A DNA stretch of 64,000 bases from a bacterium (GCA_021818985.1 JAKASO010000001.1:1-64000), one strand, 5' to 3'. Positions 1-8,650 are shown, counted from the stretch's first letter. Notes: generated by a model from the letters alone, not told the origin. A program made the numbers and translations.

Positions 1-312
1 AGGCACAAGGGCGCCGTTCTGCGCAATTAAAGGCAAATGAACTTTGGGAAGCATCAATTTTTTATATTCGGCGGAACCCTTTGCCAGCCATATAATCTTT
101 TTCCCTTTAAATTGTTTTAGTTTAGTTTTAATGATATGAATTTTTTTGCCCAGCTTGTTAGCCAGCTTGTTAGAAAGACAACCCGCCTTATTAAGTTTTG
201 GCGCTGCAAATGCGGTAGCGGCGCCGGAAATAGCAGAAACAGGAACTAATGTTGCCAAAGTTGCCGCCGCGGTTTTTTTAATAAAATCCCTTCTCGAAAT
301 ATGATCGTCCAT
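1..312 (-). CDS. SoxY-like Tat-exported sulfur carrier protein (partial)
   Basis: Reading starts at the ATG at 312 and runs off the left edge, so only about 104 residues are visible. A strong GAGGAGG ribosome site precedes the start. The N-terminus is a twin-arginine signal (SRRDFIKK, residues 6-13) followed by an Ala-rich hydrophobic stretch, so the protein is exported folded to the periplasm. The last visible residues (KVHLPLIAQNGALVP) resemble the start of the SoxY domain, in which a 'PEIAENG..VP' strand precedes the sulfur-compound-binding region. SoxY carries thiosulfate-derived intermediates on a C-terminal Cys that lies outside this window. A periplasmic thioredoxin lies just upstream on the same strand, which fits a Sox-type pair. 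The Tat signal is clear; the SoxY assignment is an inference from a short match. Confidence 0.5.
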   Translation of the reverse strand, partial: MDDHISRRDFIKKTAAATLATLVPVSAISGAATAFAAPKLNKAGCLSNKLANKLGKKIHIIKTKLKQFKGKKIIWLAKGSAEYKKLMLPKVHLPLIAQNGALVP

Positions 313-439
313 TCTTAAATCCTCCTCGATACTTTTAACTATTTTAACTATAAGTTTAACTATAAGATAGTTTCATAGTATTTTTTATATAACTTTTTAT
401 TTATCGCTTCATATCATTATAAATAATATCATTATAATA

Positions 440-952
440 TTATTGGCTTTTAGAAAATTTTCTCAGGCTTTCCACTTTATATTTGCCGGTGGCAACCCAT
501 CTTGCTACGAGCAACAAATCCTTTTGCCCCCAGTATCCTGGTAAAACAAAGATCTTTTTATAGGCCGGACTAAAGAAGATCTCCGTCGGCGGCCCTATTA
601 TATGAAATTTTAACATGAGCTTCGCTCCCGTCGTATGTTTACCATCAAAATACAATATCCTTTTTGTGCCGTATATATTGACCCTGACGGGATGAAAATG
701 ACTATTTAAATAATTAATGACGTCTTTTTTACTGTAAACATTTTTATCCATTAATTGACAATAAATGCACGTAGCAGAATAAAAGTCGAGCAAAAAAAAC
801 TTTTTATGTGTTTTATTATGTTTAATGGCGGCAGTTAAATCCTCCCAATAAATCCGGCCACTGGCAAAAGCAGGCGCCGGTGAAATTAACGGTATGGTTA
901 AAGCAGATAATAAAATAATCAATACAATAAGAATATTTTTTTGTTTCGTCAT
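440..952 (-). CDS. Periplasmic thioredoxin-fold protein (SoxW/DUF255-like)
   Basis: 170 residues. An N-terminal hydrophobic signal peptide runs to about Ala30 (PAFA|S). The mature part has a thioredoxin fold with the redox pair C62-x-x-C65 (ATCIYCQ) after a beta strand (FFLLDFYSA), followed by the 'cis-Pro' region GPPTEIFF. It resembles thioredoxin_7/SoxW-type proteins that reduce or protect thiols of periplasmic partners. The gene lies 127 bp upstream of the SoxY-like gene on the same strand, so a role in keeping the SoxY carrier Cys reduced is plausible but inferred. The fold and export signal are well supported; the partner is not proven. Confidence 0.75.
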   Translation of the reverse strand: MTKQKNILIVLIILLSALTIPLISPAPAFASGRIYWEDLTAAIKHNKTHKKFFLLDFYSATCIYCQLMDKNVYSKKDVINYLNSHFHPVRVNIYGTKRILYFDGKHTTGAKLMLKFHIIGPPTEIFFSPAYKKIFVLPGYWGQKDLLLVARWVATGKYKVESLRKFSKSQ

Positions 953-1255
953 TTTCTAATCTTTTTATAGTTTTAAAATAATGTTAAATTAAAATTATTA
1001 AATAAAGTTAAATAATATCATTTATTAAACAAAAACAAAAACAAATTTTCAATACTTAACTCATCTCGTATATAGTTGCAAAAATAATGCCATTTATTAA
1101 AGTACAGATAAAGGCATTGGCAAATAAAAATAAAGAATTATTTCTTAATTGCGATTAAATTTAGCTCTTTTTGGGACAATTATTAAAATTTTAATTGTCC
1201 CTTTTGGGACAATTTAATAATTTTTTATTTTTGATTTTTAAGATTTATTTTCTTA
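953..1255. other. AT-rich intergenic region without a gene
   Basis: About 300 bp between the thioredoxin and alcohol dehydrogenase genes, both on the minus strand. I see no ORF with a ribosome site. It is dominated by A/T runs and holds the palindromic element at 1173-1214, listed separately. Confidence 0.6.
1173..1214. repeat. Tripled palindrome of gggacaatt, possible terminator
   Basis: Three alternating copies of a 9-base unit (gggacaatt at 1173, its complement ending at 1201, and gggacaatt again at 1206-1214) can form either of two competing hairpins. One has a 10-bp stem and a 9-base loop. The other has a 9-bp stem and a TTTT loop. It sits about 40 bp downstream of the alcohol dehydrogenase stop on the minus strand. 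There is no clean T-tract on that strand, so terminator function is uncertain. Confidence 0.5.
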
Positions 1256-2284
1256 TTACTCATTTGGCTTTATTATTACTTTGAGGGAATTCTGAGCCTT
1301 CGCCGTAAGCATAAAACCCTCGGTTATTCTTTCTAAAGGGAGCTTGTTAGTTATCATATCTTTGACATTTATACGACCTGTCCTGATAAGTTCGAGGGCA
1401 TTACGGTGATCAAGGATAGACCCTGCGTAGGAGCTTATAAGTTTTACCTCTGTCCTCCAGAATATTTCATTTATCGAAAGAGGCAGCTTGGCACCTTCTT
1501 CAGCGGCGGAAAAAAACAGAACCGTTCCCCCCCTTCTGATCGATTTTAACCCCTGTTCTATCGCCCCAAAAGCTCCTGCCGATATAATAACAACGTCCGC
1601 AAGAGAACCTTCGTTTATATCTTTAACGGCTTCGGGGATATTTTCACTGGCGTTTAAACAAAAATCCGCACCAAACCTTTTTGCCGCATTAAGCCGGTAT
1701 TCGTTTATATCGGTTGCAACAATAACGGTAACCCCGGAGGCTTTTAAAAGATTGATATGAAGTAAACCGGCAAGCCCGCTTCCAATAACAAGAACGGTTT
1801 GGGCAGGCAGGATTCCGGCAAGCCTCTGCGCCCTGACACAGCATGCAAGCGGCTCGATAAAAGTTCCTTCTTCAAAAGTAACATTGCCGGGTAAAAGGTA
1901 AACGCCGTTTTTAACATTTATTTCGGGAAGCCTTAAATATTCGGAGAAACCGCCCGGATCAAAATTAGTCGAACGAAGTGTATCGCAAACGGTCTGATGC
2001 CCGTTTAAACAGTATTTGCAGATATTGCACGGCACATGATGAGCGGCACATATGCGATCCCCTGCTTTATAGTTATTAACTTTATTCCCGGCTTTGACAA
2101 TCGTTCCGGTTACTTCGTGCCCAAGAACGAGCGGGATTTTATCCCTTCTATACCACTCTACGACATCGCTTCCGCATATTCCGGAGGCTTCGACTTTCAT
2201 AAGGATTTCGCCCTCTTTTATCTCCGGAACAGGTCTTTCTATAATTCTTATATCGTTATTATTATAGTAAAGGGCGGTTCGCAT
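1256..2284 (-). CDS. Zinc-dependent medium-chain alcohol/polyol dehydrogenase
   Basis: 342 residues, normal length for the zinc-dependent medium-chain dehydrogenase family (threonine/sorbitol dehydrogenase type). Visible features are the catalytic zinc Cys37 and the GHE motif at 55-57, four structural-zinc cysteines (C86, C89, C92, C100) and a Rossmann motif GSGLAG at 168-173. It should oxidise a secondary alcohol or sugar alcohol with NAD(P). It lies 79 bp downstream of the WbpP-type epimerase and may act on a sugar-derived substrate, but the substrate cannot be read from the sequence. Confidence 0.85.
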   Translation of the reverse strand: MRTALYYNNNDIRIIERPVPEIKEGEILMKVEASGICGSDVVEWYRRDKIPLVLGHEVTGTIVKAGNKVNNYKAGDRICAAHHVPCNICKYCLNGHQTVCDTLRSTNFDPGGFSEYLRLPEINVKNGVYLLPGNVTFEEGTFIEPLACCVRAQRLAGILPAQTVLVIGSGLAGLLHINLLKASGVTVIVATDINEYRLNAAKRFGADFCLNASENIPEAVKDINEGSLADVVIISAGAFGAIEQGLKSIRRGGTVLFFSAAEEGAKLPLSINEIFWRTEVKLISSYAGSILDHRNALELIRTGRINVKDMITNKLPLERITEGFMLTAKAQNSLKVIIKPNE

Positions 2285-2363
2285 ATCCGTTCTCTTTATT
2301 ATTATTAATTATTTAATTTATTTCCGGTGAATTATCTCAGTATCGAAACTAAAGCGGTAAATT

Positions 2364-3416
2364 TTAATGAATTTTTAATACCTTTTTATACCAGTTTAAC
2401 GACTTTTCAAGACCTTCTTCAAGCGTGCTGCCAGGAAAATATCCAAGATCATTTTTTGCTTTTGTTATATCTGCGGCTGAATATTTTATATCGCCCTGTC
2501 TGAACGGTCCAAATTCGTATTTGACATTGGAATTTAAAAGCCTTACGAGCATTTCGGCAAGGTCCTTCAGTGTTACCGAACTGCCGCTTGCAGCATTATA
2601 AACGGAACCTTCCGCATATTTTTTATCCGCTATAACCCCGAGGAGATTGATTTTTACCACATCGTCAACATAGCAGAAATCTCTTGTGGTTTTTCCGTCG
2701 CCGTTTACAATAAAAGTTTTACCACCTAAAATATTTTTAATCCATGCAGGGATTACGGCCGCATATTTAGAATCGGGATCCTGAAAATCTCCGTATATAT
2801 TGAAATATCTAAAACCTATGGATTCAAATCCAAAAACGTTATAAAACGTTTTTGCGTATATTTCATTTGTAAGCTTGGCGGAAGCGTACATGGAAACCTG
2901 CCCTCCTATTTTATTTTCAACGGCGGGAAGTTTTTTACATGTCCCGTATACAGCGGAACTGGATGCGTAAATAAGCTTTTTTACGGCGTTTTCTTTCGAA
3001 GCGTTCAAGATATTAAAGAAAGCAGTATCATCGTCGGCATGGAAAAGCAGGGGGTCTTCTAACGACCATGGGACCGAACCCAAGCCTGCTTCATGAAAAA
3101 CAAAATCAATCCCTGCAGTTATACGTCTGCATTCATTTATATCTCTGAGGTCGCATTCTATAAAGCTAAAATTACCGCCCTTTCTTTCGTCAGCGTCCTT
3201 CGCCACTTTTGCGTGCAGTTCATTAATAAGAGCAATATTAGATCTTTTCCCTGTAAGAAAGTTATCTGCCCCTGTAACATTCTGCCCCAGTTCTAATAAT
3301 TTTAGAACGAGGTTAGTTCCTATAAAGCCAGCGGCTCCGGTAACCAAAAAATTAAGTTTCTTTCCGGAAAACCATCTTATGATGCTTTCGTAACTTTTAT
3401 AATTATATTCGTTCAA
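2364..3416 (-). CDS. NAD-dependent epimerase, WbpP/TviC-type UDP-GlcNAc 4-epimerase
   Basis: 350 residues, extended SDR fold: nucleotide-binding TGAAGFIG (26-33), active-site serines near 152-154 (ASSSAVYG) and YxxxK at Y177/K181. The sequence pattern after the glycine motif (GADNFLTGKRSN) is that of WbpP/TviC enzymes, which interconvert UDP-GlcNAc/GalNAc or their uronic acids for surface polysaccharide. The start used is TTG at 3416 with no good ribosome site. An upstream ATG at 3441 is out of frame because of a run of eight A residues, so the true N-terminus is uncertain. It probably works with the glycan genes further along the window. Confidence 0.82.
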   Translation of the reverse strand: MNEYNYKSYESIIRWFSGKKLNFLVTGAAGFIGTNLVLKLLELGQNVTGADNFLTGKRSNIALINELHAKVAKDADERKGGNFSFIECDLRDINECRRITAGIDFVFHEAGLGSVPWSLEDPLLFHADDDTAFFNILNASKENAVKKLIYASSSAVYGTCKKLPAVENKIGGQVSMYASAKLTNEIYAKTFYNVFGFESIGFRYFNIYGDFQDPDSKYAAVIPAWIKNILGGKTFIVNGDGKTTRDFCYVDDVVKINLLGVIADKKYAEGSVYNAASGSSVTLKDLAEMLVRLLNSNVKYEFGPFRQGDIKYSAADITKAKNDLGYFPGSTLEEGLEKSLNWYKKVLKIH

Positions 3417-3463
3417 ATTTTGACCAATGTTTTTTTTGCCATGTCAGTCATGAACATTAAATA

Positions 3464-4162
3464 TTATTCATTCCTCTGACCAAAAAGGGTCAGCATCATA
3501 AGAAACAGGTTGATAAAATCAAGATATAAGTTTAATGCCCCTAAGACAATCTCTTTTTTTTCATCGAACGTTCCGCTGTTGTATATTTCTTTAAGTTTTT
3601 GCATGTCGTAAGCGGTTAAACCGAGAAAGATAACAATACCTGCAATAGATATGACATACATCAAAACGCTGCTCTTCAAGAAAAAATTAACGACCATTGC
3701 TATTATTATCGTAACAAGTCCGATCATCATAAAGTTTCCAACACTCGTTAAATCCCTTTTAGTCGTATAACCTAAAAACGCAAGAAGGCCAAACGAAACT
3801 GCGGTTAAAAAAAAGACCATCCCTATAGACTGGGTGGTATAAATAATAAAAATTGTAGAAAATGTAACACCTGTAAGCGCAGAATATAAAAGAAATATTG
3901 CTTCGCTTAAAATAGTGGGGATTTTGGTAATTGCAAATGAAAGACCGATTACAGCTCCAAGCTGAAGACCTATTAAAACAAAAAATAGAATGCTGTGGGT
4001 CATAAGATAAAATATGAGCGGTTTATCGGAAGCGACGAGATCGGCAACTATCCCTGTTATGACAAGACCAAGCAGCATCCATGTGAATACGCCTCTTATA
4101 AAATCGGAAACACCCTCTCGCACCCTGCTGCTTGCCATTTCATAATTATTATTATATGCCAT
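3464..4162 (-). CDS. Bax inhibitor-1/YccA family membrane protein
   Basis: 232 residues with about seven closely packed hydrophobic segments, beginning near residue 26 (FTWMLLGLVITGIVADLVA), and the conserved late segment GLTAYDMQKLKEIY. This is the bacterial BI-1 (UPF0005) family of inner-membrane proteins, whose members include YccA, an FtsH modulator, and the BsYetJ calcium channel. An AAGGA ribosome site lies just upstream of the ATG. Family assignment is firm. The physiological role is not evident from the neighbours. Confidence 0.88.
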   Translation of the reverse strand: MAYNNNYEMASSRVREGVSDFIRGVFTWMLLGLVITGIVADLVASDKPLIFYLMTHSILFFVLIGLQLGAVIGLSFAITKIPTILSEAIFLLYSALTGVTFSTIFIIYTTQSIGMVFFLTAVSFGLLAFLGYTTKRDLTSVGNFMMIGLVTIIIAMVVNFFLKSSVLMYVISIAGIVIFLGLTAYDMQKLKEIYNSGTFDEKKEIVLGALNLYLDFINLFLMMLTLFGQRNE

Positions 4163-4367
4163 AACTTATCCTTCTTTTTTTCTTATAGTTTATCGCAAGT
4201 TTATAATATTTATTATTATATATACGGCTTAACCGCACCTTGATTTATAATTTATAATAGTTTAAACTTTTTCATAAAATATATAAAGCAAGTTTATCAT
4301 AAAATTTTATAACATTATTGGCGAAAAATTTTTTCAAACTAAATTAAAAACCTTTATTTATGCAAGC

Positions 4368-4442
4368 TGGCAGCCCCAACGGGATTCGAACCCGTGTTAT
4401 TGCCGTGAGAGGGCAACGTCCTGACCGCTAGACTATGGGGCC
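4368..4442 (-). tRNA. tRNA-Glu (anticodon CTC)
   Basis: Read on the minus strand the cloverleaf starts GGCCCCAT at 4442. It has a 7-bp acceptor stem closed by a G-U pair, the anticodon loop CTCTCAC (anticodon CTC, reading GAG), a T arm containing GGTTCGAATCC, discriminator G and an encoded CCA at 4370-4368. Confidence 0.95.
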
Positions 4443-4474
4443 ATGAAATAAAATTAATTTGCGGATGCAAACCT

Positions 4475-4642
4475 TCAGGTAAATTTTCTATTATTGCGAA
4501 CGTTATTCTTACAGGTTATAAAACAACCGTTATTTATTATATGCCCTTTTTTCAGGGTCGAATTAAAATTTGCACAACCGGACATAAATAAAATGCCGGA
4601 ACCGACCAGAATTAAAATAATAACTAATTTATATTGCTTAAT
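4475..4642 (-). CDS. Candidate small lipoprotein with ATT start
   Basis: A 55-codon frame overlaps the last 19 bases of rfbA. It encodes a Lys-containing N-terminus, a hydrophobic stretch (KLVIILILVGSGILF) and a lipobox-like MSGC with Cys23, which is the pattern of a small outer-membrane lipoprotein. No ATG, GTG or TTG is available. A GGAGG at 4653-4649 lies 6 bases before an ATT at 4642-4640, so initiation at AUU, as in infC, is suggested. Residues after Cys23 (ANFNSTLKKG) match no family I recognise. Alternatively it is a decayed gene whose start was lost. The signal pattern is seen; expression and the start codon are inference. Confidence 0.42.
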   Translation of the reverse strand: MKQYKLVIILILVGSGILFMSGCANFNSTLKKGHIINNGCFITCKNNVRNNRKFT

Positions 4643-5535
4643 TTTAAACCTCCGGCTTTTTCTTCATGTATTATCCTTAAAAGATATTTTCCATAAGATG
4701 ATTTAATATATTTATTTGCGACTTCTTTAAGTTCTTCTAAAGAAATATATTTCATTTTATAGGCTATTTCTTCAATACATCCAATCTTAAGCCCCTGTCT
4801 TTTCTCCATCATCGCTATAAATTCCGAAGCATCCAGAAGGGTCTCCGGCGTTCCCGCATCAAGCCATGCATGCCCTCTTCCAAACTTTAAAGCGTTGAGC
4901 TTGCCCCGTCTTAAATAAACATTGTTTACATCCGTTATCTCTAATTCACCCCTTTTAGAGGGTTTAATATTTTTTGCAATATTTATGACAGCATTGTCAT
5001 AGAAATAGACCCCCGTTACGGCAAAATTCGAGACGGGATCATTCGGCTTTTCCACTATGGAAATTATATGCCCGTTTTCGGCGATATCTATAACACCGTA
5101 TCTTTCGGGGTCGTCCACATAATAAGCAAATATAACCGCCCCTTTATTCCGTTCAACCATCTTTTTTGCATCTAAAAATAGCGCGGGAAGCCCATGTCCA
5201 TAAAATATATTGTCGCCTAAAATCAGGCATACGGCATCATCGCCAATAAAATCCTCGCCTATGATGAATGACTGGGCTAATCCGCCCGGATAGGGCTGTT
5301 CTTTATAAGATATATTTAACCCCAGATGCTTTCCGTCGCCAAAGATACATTTAAATTTTTTAACATCTTCGGGACTTGTTATTATAAGAATATCCCTTAT
5401 TTCTGAAAGCATAAGATTAGAAAGCGGATAGTATATCATCGGCTTATCATAAACCGGAAGGAGTTGTTTGCACACCCCTAAAGTTATCGGATAAAGTCTC
5501 GTTCCGTTGCCTCCGGCAAGAATTATGCCTTTCAT
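4624..5535 (-). CDS. rfbA: Glucose-1-phosphate thymidylyltransferase
   Basis: 303 residues. The protein starts with the nucleotidyltransferase signature LAGGNGTRLYP (6-16) and continues with KQLLPVYDKPMIYYPLS, EQPYPGGLAQSF and LGDNIFYGHG, all diagnostic of RfbA/RmlA. It makes dTDP-glucose from dTTP and glucose-1-phosphate, the entry to dTDP-rhamnose and related deoxysugars. The other rfb genes (rfbB, rfbC, rfbD) are not in the window. Length and motifs are normal. The last bases overlap a candidate lipoprotein frame. Confidence 0.95.
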   Translation of the reverse strand: MKGIILAGGNGTRLYPITLGVCKQLLPVYDKPMIYYPLSNLMLSEIRDILIITSPEDVKKFKCIFGDGKHLGLNISYKEQPYPGGLAQSFIIGEDFIGDDAVCLILGDNIFYGHGLPALFLDAKKMVERNKGAVIFAYYVDDPERYGVIDIAENGHIISIVEKPNDPVSNFAVTGVYFYDNAVINIAKNIKPSKRGELEITDVNNVYLRRGKLNALKFGRGHAWLDAGTPETLLDASEFIAMMEKRQGLKIGCIEEIAYKMKYISLEELKEVANKYIKSSYGKYLLRIIHEEKAGGLKLSNIN

Positions 5536-5914
5536 ATAATATAATTGCCTCCTTTAAGTTTAGGCCAGTAAAATATGTTATAATATTTACACTATATTAT
5601 ATATACGACCAATAATATATAATTTGATTAAAAAAAGCAATTATAAAAACTTAAAAGCTCAACCAAAAACTAAAAAGGTGCCGCCATAAATTATACCGGG
5701 ATGATAAAACCGGAGGGAAAATGATATTGACATTAATGTTATAAAAATATATATTAACAAATATATAATAAATAATAGTAAATCAGGCGCAAAATATTTC
5801 AAATTATATCTTATGCAATCTTTATATATTTATATAAATATATAAGATATAAAAATATAAAAGAATTAAGATACTTATGCTTAATTTAGATTCATAAACT
5901 CAAGGAGTTTTAAA
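5536..5914. other. Divergent AT-rich intergenic region between rfbA and rpmB
   Basis: About 380 bp, very A/T rich. It must hold the promoters of rfbA (minus) and rpmB (plus). The only good promoter match is listed separately at 5727-5755. I see no RNA gene or real ORF here. Confidence 0.6.
5727..5755 (+). promoter_or_regulatory. Probable sigma-70 promoter of rpmB
   Basis: TTGACA at 5727-5732, a 17-bp spacer, and TATATT at 5750-5755. This gives a leader of about 150 bases before rpmB. Matches of this quality can arise by chance in A/T-rich DNA, though the exact -35 and ideal spacing favour a real site. Confidence 0.5.
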
Positions 5915-6148
5915 ATGTCGAGAGTATGCAGCATTTGTGGAAAAGGGGTTCAATTTGGAAACAAGGTTTCCCATGCCAACAATAAAACAAAAAAAGTGTC
6001 TTATCCAAATCTTCATATAGTAAAGGCTGTCGTAAATGGATCATCCAAAAGAATAAAAGTTTGTTCAAAATGCCTTAAGGCGGGAAAGGTTAAAAAAGCG
6101 GTTAGCTCAGGTTTACGTCCTGCACAGCCTTCCGCACAAACTACATAA
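5915..6148 (+). CDS. rpmB: 50S ribosomal protein L28
   Basis: 77 residues with the L28 pattern [11 protein letters not shown] near the start, the VSHANNKT motif, and NLH..KAVVNG..KRIKVC. Two CxxC pairs (C5-C8 and C51-C54 region) make it a zinc-binding C+ form of L28. An AAGGAG ribosome site lies 8 bases before the ATG. The basic C-terminus is a little long ([12 protein letters not shown]). It is a monocistronic plus-strand gene converging on spoT with only 43 bp between the stops. Confidence 0.93.
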   Translation: MSRVCSICGKGVQFGNKVSHANNKTKKVSYPNLHIVKAVVNGSSKRIKVCSKCLKAGKVKKAVSSGLRPAQPSAQTT

Positions 6149-6191
6149 TTTAAATGAGACCTATAAAACAGCGAAAACATGGCGGGGGTTG

Positions 6192-8450
6192 TTACTCCAT
6201 CACCCTGTTAACTTTTATTACACCTTTTACCCCCTTAATAAGACTTAAAATATTTTCTACCTGCATGCTGTCCTTAACCTCGATATCAAAAATATGAATG
6301 GCTCTGCCGTCTTTAAGCGTCCTTACCTGAGCTTTTGAAATATTGGCGCCTTTTGCCGATATAGCCGAAGCAATTTCTGCAAGAATTCCTTTTTTATCCT
6401 CCGTTATAATTTTTATCTTGGTCTCAAAATAACCTATATCGGATGAGACGGCGCTTTTCCATCCGACTTCGATAATCCTGTTCTCATCCCCTCCTATTAT
6501 ATTTTTACATCCAGATTTATGAATTATAACCCCTCTTCCTCTCGATATGAAACCTATTATATCATCACCGGGCACCGGATGACAGCAGCCAGCAAGTTTA
6601 TAAAGCAGATCGCTGCCAAAGGACGAAACAATCACCGGCTTGGAAGGCACATTAGATATTTTTATTTTTTGCAGGATTTTTTGAAGCACCACTTCCGTCT
6701 TTTTCGTAATGGAAGAAAGCGGGGCAGACTTCTTAAATCCAGGAATCACCTGAGAAAATATAAATGTGGGTGAATATTTGCCGTAGCCTATGGAAGCAAA
6801 AAGCTCTTCCTCGTCTTTAAGGGAAAATTGCTTGATAGCTGAAGTTATAACGCTCTTAAGATCGAGATTTTTAATTCCCGATCTTTTAAATTCGCTTTCT
6901 AAGTTCTCTTTTCCAATAATTATGCTTTCATCCATTTCCTGCTGTCTTATCCAGCCTCTTATTTTTGAAAGGGCTCTGGACGATTTAGCATATTTAAGCC
7001 AATCTTTGGACGGATGATGGTCTTCTTTTGTAATGATTTCGACAATATCGCCATTTCGAAGGGTATATTTTAATGGTACAATAATCCCGTTAACAATTGC
7101 TCCGGCAGCGGTATCCCCAATCTCCGTATGGATATAATAAGCAAAATCTATTGGCGTGGAGTTTTTAGGCAGGGCAATAACCTTGCCTTTAGGAGTAAAA
7201 ACATACACTTCGTCCTGAAAAAGGTCTATTTTTACGCTATCAAGAAATTCATGGGGATTTTTAAGCTCCTTCTGGTATTCTACAAGCTGCCTGAGCCAGT
7301 TAAACTGATCTAAACTTTCTTTACTTTCGGTAATATTTTCTTTATATTTCCAGTGGGCTGCGATGCCGAACTCGTCAATAAAATGCATTTCCTTTGTTCT
7401 GATCTGTATCTCGATCCTCATACCGTCTAACCCGATGACGGTCGTATGAAGCGATCTGTACATATTGGCTTTAGGCATGGCTATATAGTCTTTTATTCTG
7501 CCCGAAATAGGCTTCCATATTGAATGAACTATACCTAAAACCTCATAGCACTCGTTTACGGTATCCACTATTATCCTTAGAGCGATAAGATCGTATATAT
7601 CTTCAAAACTGACGCGCTGCTCCATCATTTTTTTATAAATGCTATAAAAATGCTTCGGCCTCCCGTATATTTCCGCTTTAAGATTATGTTTTTCCAAGTT
7701 TTCCTTTAATACCTGCGAAACCCTATCAATATATCTTTCCCTTTCTATCTTTTTTTTACTGATCTTTAAAGATAAATCTTTATAAATTTCCGGATTCAGG
7801 TAATTTAAAGAAAGGTCTTCCAATTCGCTCTTTATCGAAAATATGCCGAGCCTGTTAGCAAGCGGGGCATATATATCAATAGTTTCTTGAGATATCTTTA
7901 TCTGACGTTCCGGCGGCAGAAAATCAAGTGTTCTTAAATTATGCAGCCGGTCCGCTAACTTTATGATAATAACTCTTATGTCTTTAGCCATTGCAACGAT
8001 CATCTTTCGTATGTTCTCAGCCTGCAGCTCCTCCGATGATTTAAAATTGAAAGATAACTTGCTGATCTTTGTAAGGCCGTCAACCATAAAGGCTATTTCA
8101 TCGCCGAATTCATTCCTTATTTCTTCTATCGTGGTAAGCGTATCTTCTACGGTATCATGCAAAAGGGCTGCAACTATAGAGGAACAGTCCATCCGCAGGC
8201 CTGCAACGATGGATGCGACTTCTATAAGATGGGAAAGATACGGCTCTCCCGATTGTCTTAGCTGGCCTTGGTGAACGCTTTTAGAAAAATTATAAGCCCT
8301 TTTTAAAAGTTTAAACCTGTCGCTTTGAATATCGTCAAAATCAATATTAGCGATATTCATTATGCTGTTTCTAAAGGTATCTGTCAGGGAATTAATGGAA
8401 TCTGGGGTCTCAGGATTGTTAACGGTAATTAAGGGTTCATACGGATTCAT
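6192..8450 (-). CDS. spoT: Bifunctional (p)ppGpp synthetase/hydrolase (RelA/SpoT)
   Basis: 752 residues, full length. Domains in order: HD hydrolase (H60, H74, HD at 98-99, ED at 102-103), a RelA/SpoT synthetase domain around 270-400 (YGRPKHFYSIYKKM; RIKDYIAMPK), a TGS domain (VYVFTPKGKVIALP) near 420-480, a zinc-finger-like segment with CC and GC (AGCCHPVPGDD), and a C-terminal ACT domain. Intact HD residues indicate both synthesis and hydrolysis of the alarmone. The start codon overlaps the rpoZ stop by 4 bases, implying translational coupling in a gmk-rpoZ-spoT operon as in Enterobacteria. Confidence 0.95.
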   Translation of the reverse strand: MNPYEPLITVNNPETPDSINSLTDTFRNSIMNIANIDFDDIQSDRFKLLKRAYNFSKSVHQGQLRQSGEPYLSHLIEVASIVAGLRMDCSSIVAALLHDTVEDTLTTIEEIRNEFGDEIAFMVDGLTKISKLSFNFKSSEELQAENIRKMIVAMAKDIRVIIIKLADRLHNLRTLDFLPPERQIKISQETIDIYAPLANRLGIFSIKSELEDLSLNYLNPEIYKDLSLKISKKKIERERYIDRVSQVLKENLEKHNLKAEIYGRPKHFYSIYKKMMEQRVSFEDIYDLIALRIIVDTVNECYEVLGIVHSIWKPISGRIKDYIAMPKANMYRSLHTTVIGLDGMRIEIQIRTKEMHFIDEFGIAAHWKYKENITESKESLDQFNWLRQLVEYQKELKNPHEFLDSVKIDLFQDEVYVFTPKGKVIALPKNSTPIDFAYYIHTEIGDTAAGAIVNGIIVPLKYTLRNGDIVEIITKEDHHPSKDWLKYAKSSRALSKIRGWIRQQEMDESIIIGKENLESEFKRSGIKNLDLKSVITSAIKQFSLKDEEELFASIGYGKYSPTFIFSQVIPGFKKSAPLSSITKKTEVVLQKILQKIKISNVPSKPVIVSSFGSDLLYKLAGCCHPVPGDDIIGFISRGRGVIIHKSGCKNIIGGDENRIIEVGWKSAVSSDIGYFETKIKIITEDKKGILAEIASAISAKGANISKAQVRTLKDGRAIHIFDIEVKDSMQVENILSLIKGVKGVIKVNRVME

Positions 8451-8644
8451 AATTTATTGTGGTTGGCTGGCATTACATAACCATCGGCAATTTCCTTTAA
8501 AGCCGTAACTATATACTTATTTTTATCGGTAATCTTCGGCGGAGAACCGTTAATGAGTTGCCTTACCCTTTTAGCGGTAATAATTACCAAAGCAAACCTG
8601 TTTTCTACATGCCTCAAACAATCTTCTATAGTAACTCTTGCCAT
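8447..8644 (-). CDS. rpoZ: RNA polymerase omega subunit
   Basis: 65 residues, beginning MARVTIEDCLRHVENRFALV with the downstream RQLINGSPP and KYIVTALKEIADG motifs of omega. It binds and stabilises the beta-prime subunit and is needed for the ppGpp binding site in many Proteobacteria. It is at the short end of the family (E. coli omega is 91 residues) and lacks the variable C-terminal tail. It lies 6 bp after gmk and overlaps spoT by 4 bases. Confidence 0.92.
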   Translation of the reverse strand: MARVTIEDCLRHVENRFALVIITAKRVRQLINGSPPKITDKNKYIVTALKEIADGYVMPANHNKL

Positions 8645-8650
8645 ATTAAT

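Noticed and set aside
5721-5744. Seven-codon ORF (MILTLML) with a GGAGG, before rpmB, possible leader peptide
   Set aside because: It overlaps the best -35 element and there is no hairpin pair downstream to make an attenuator.
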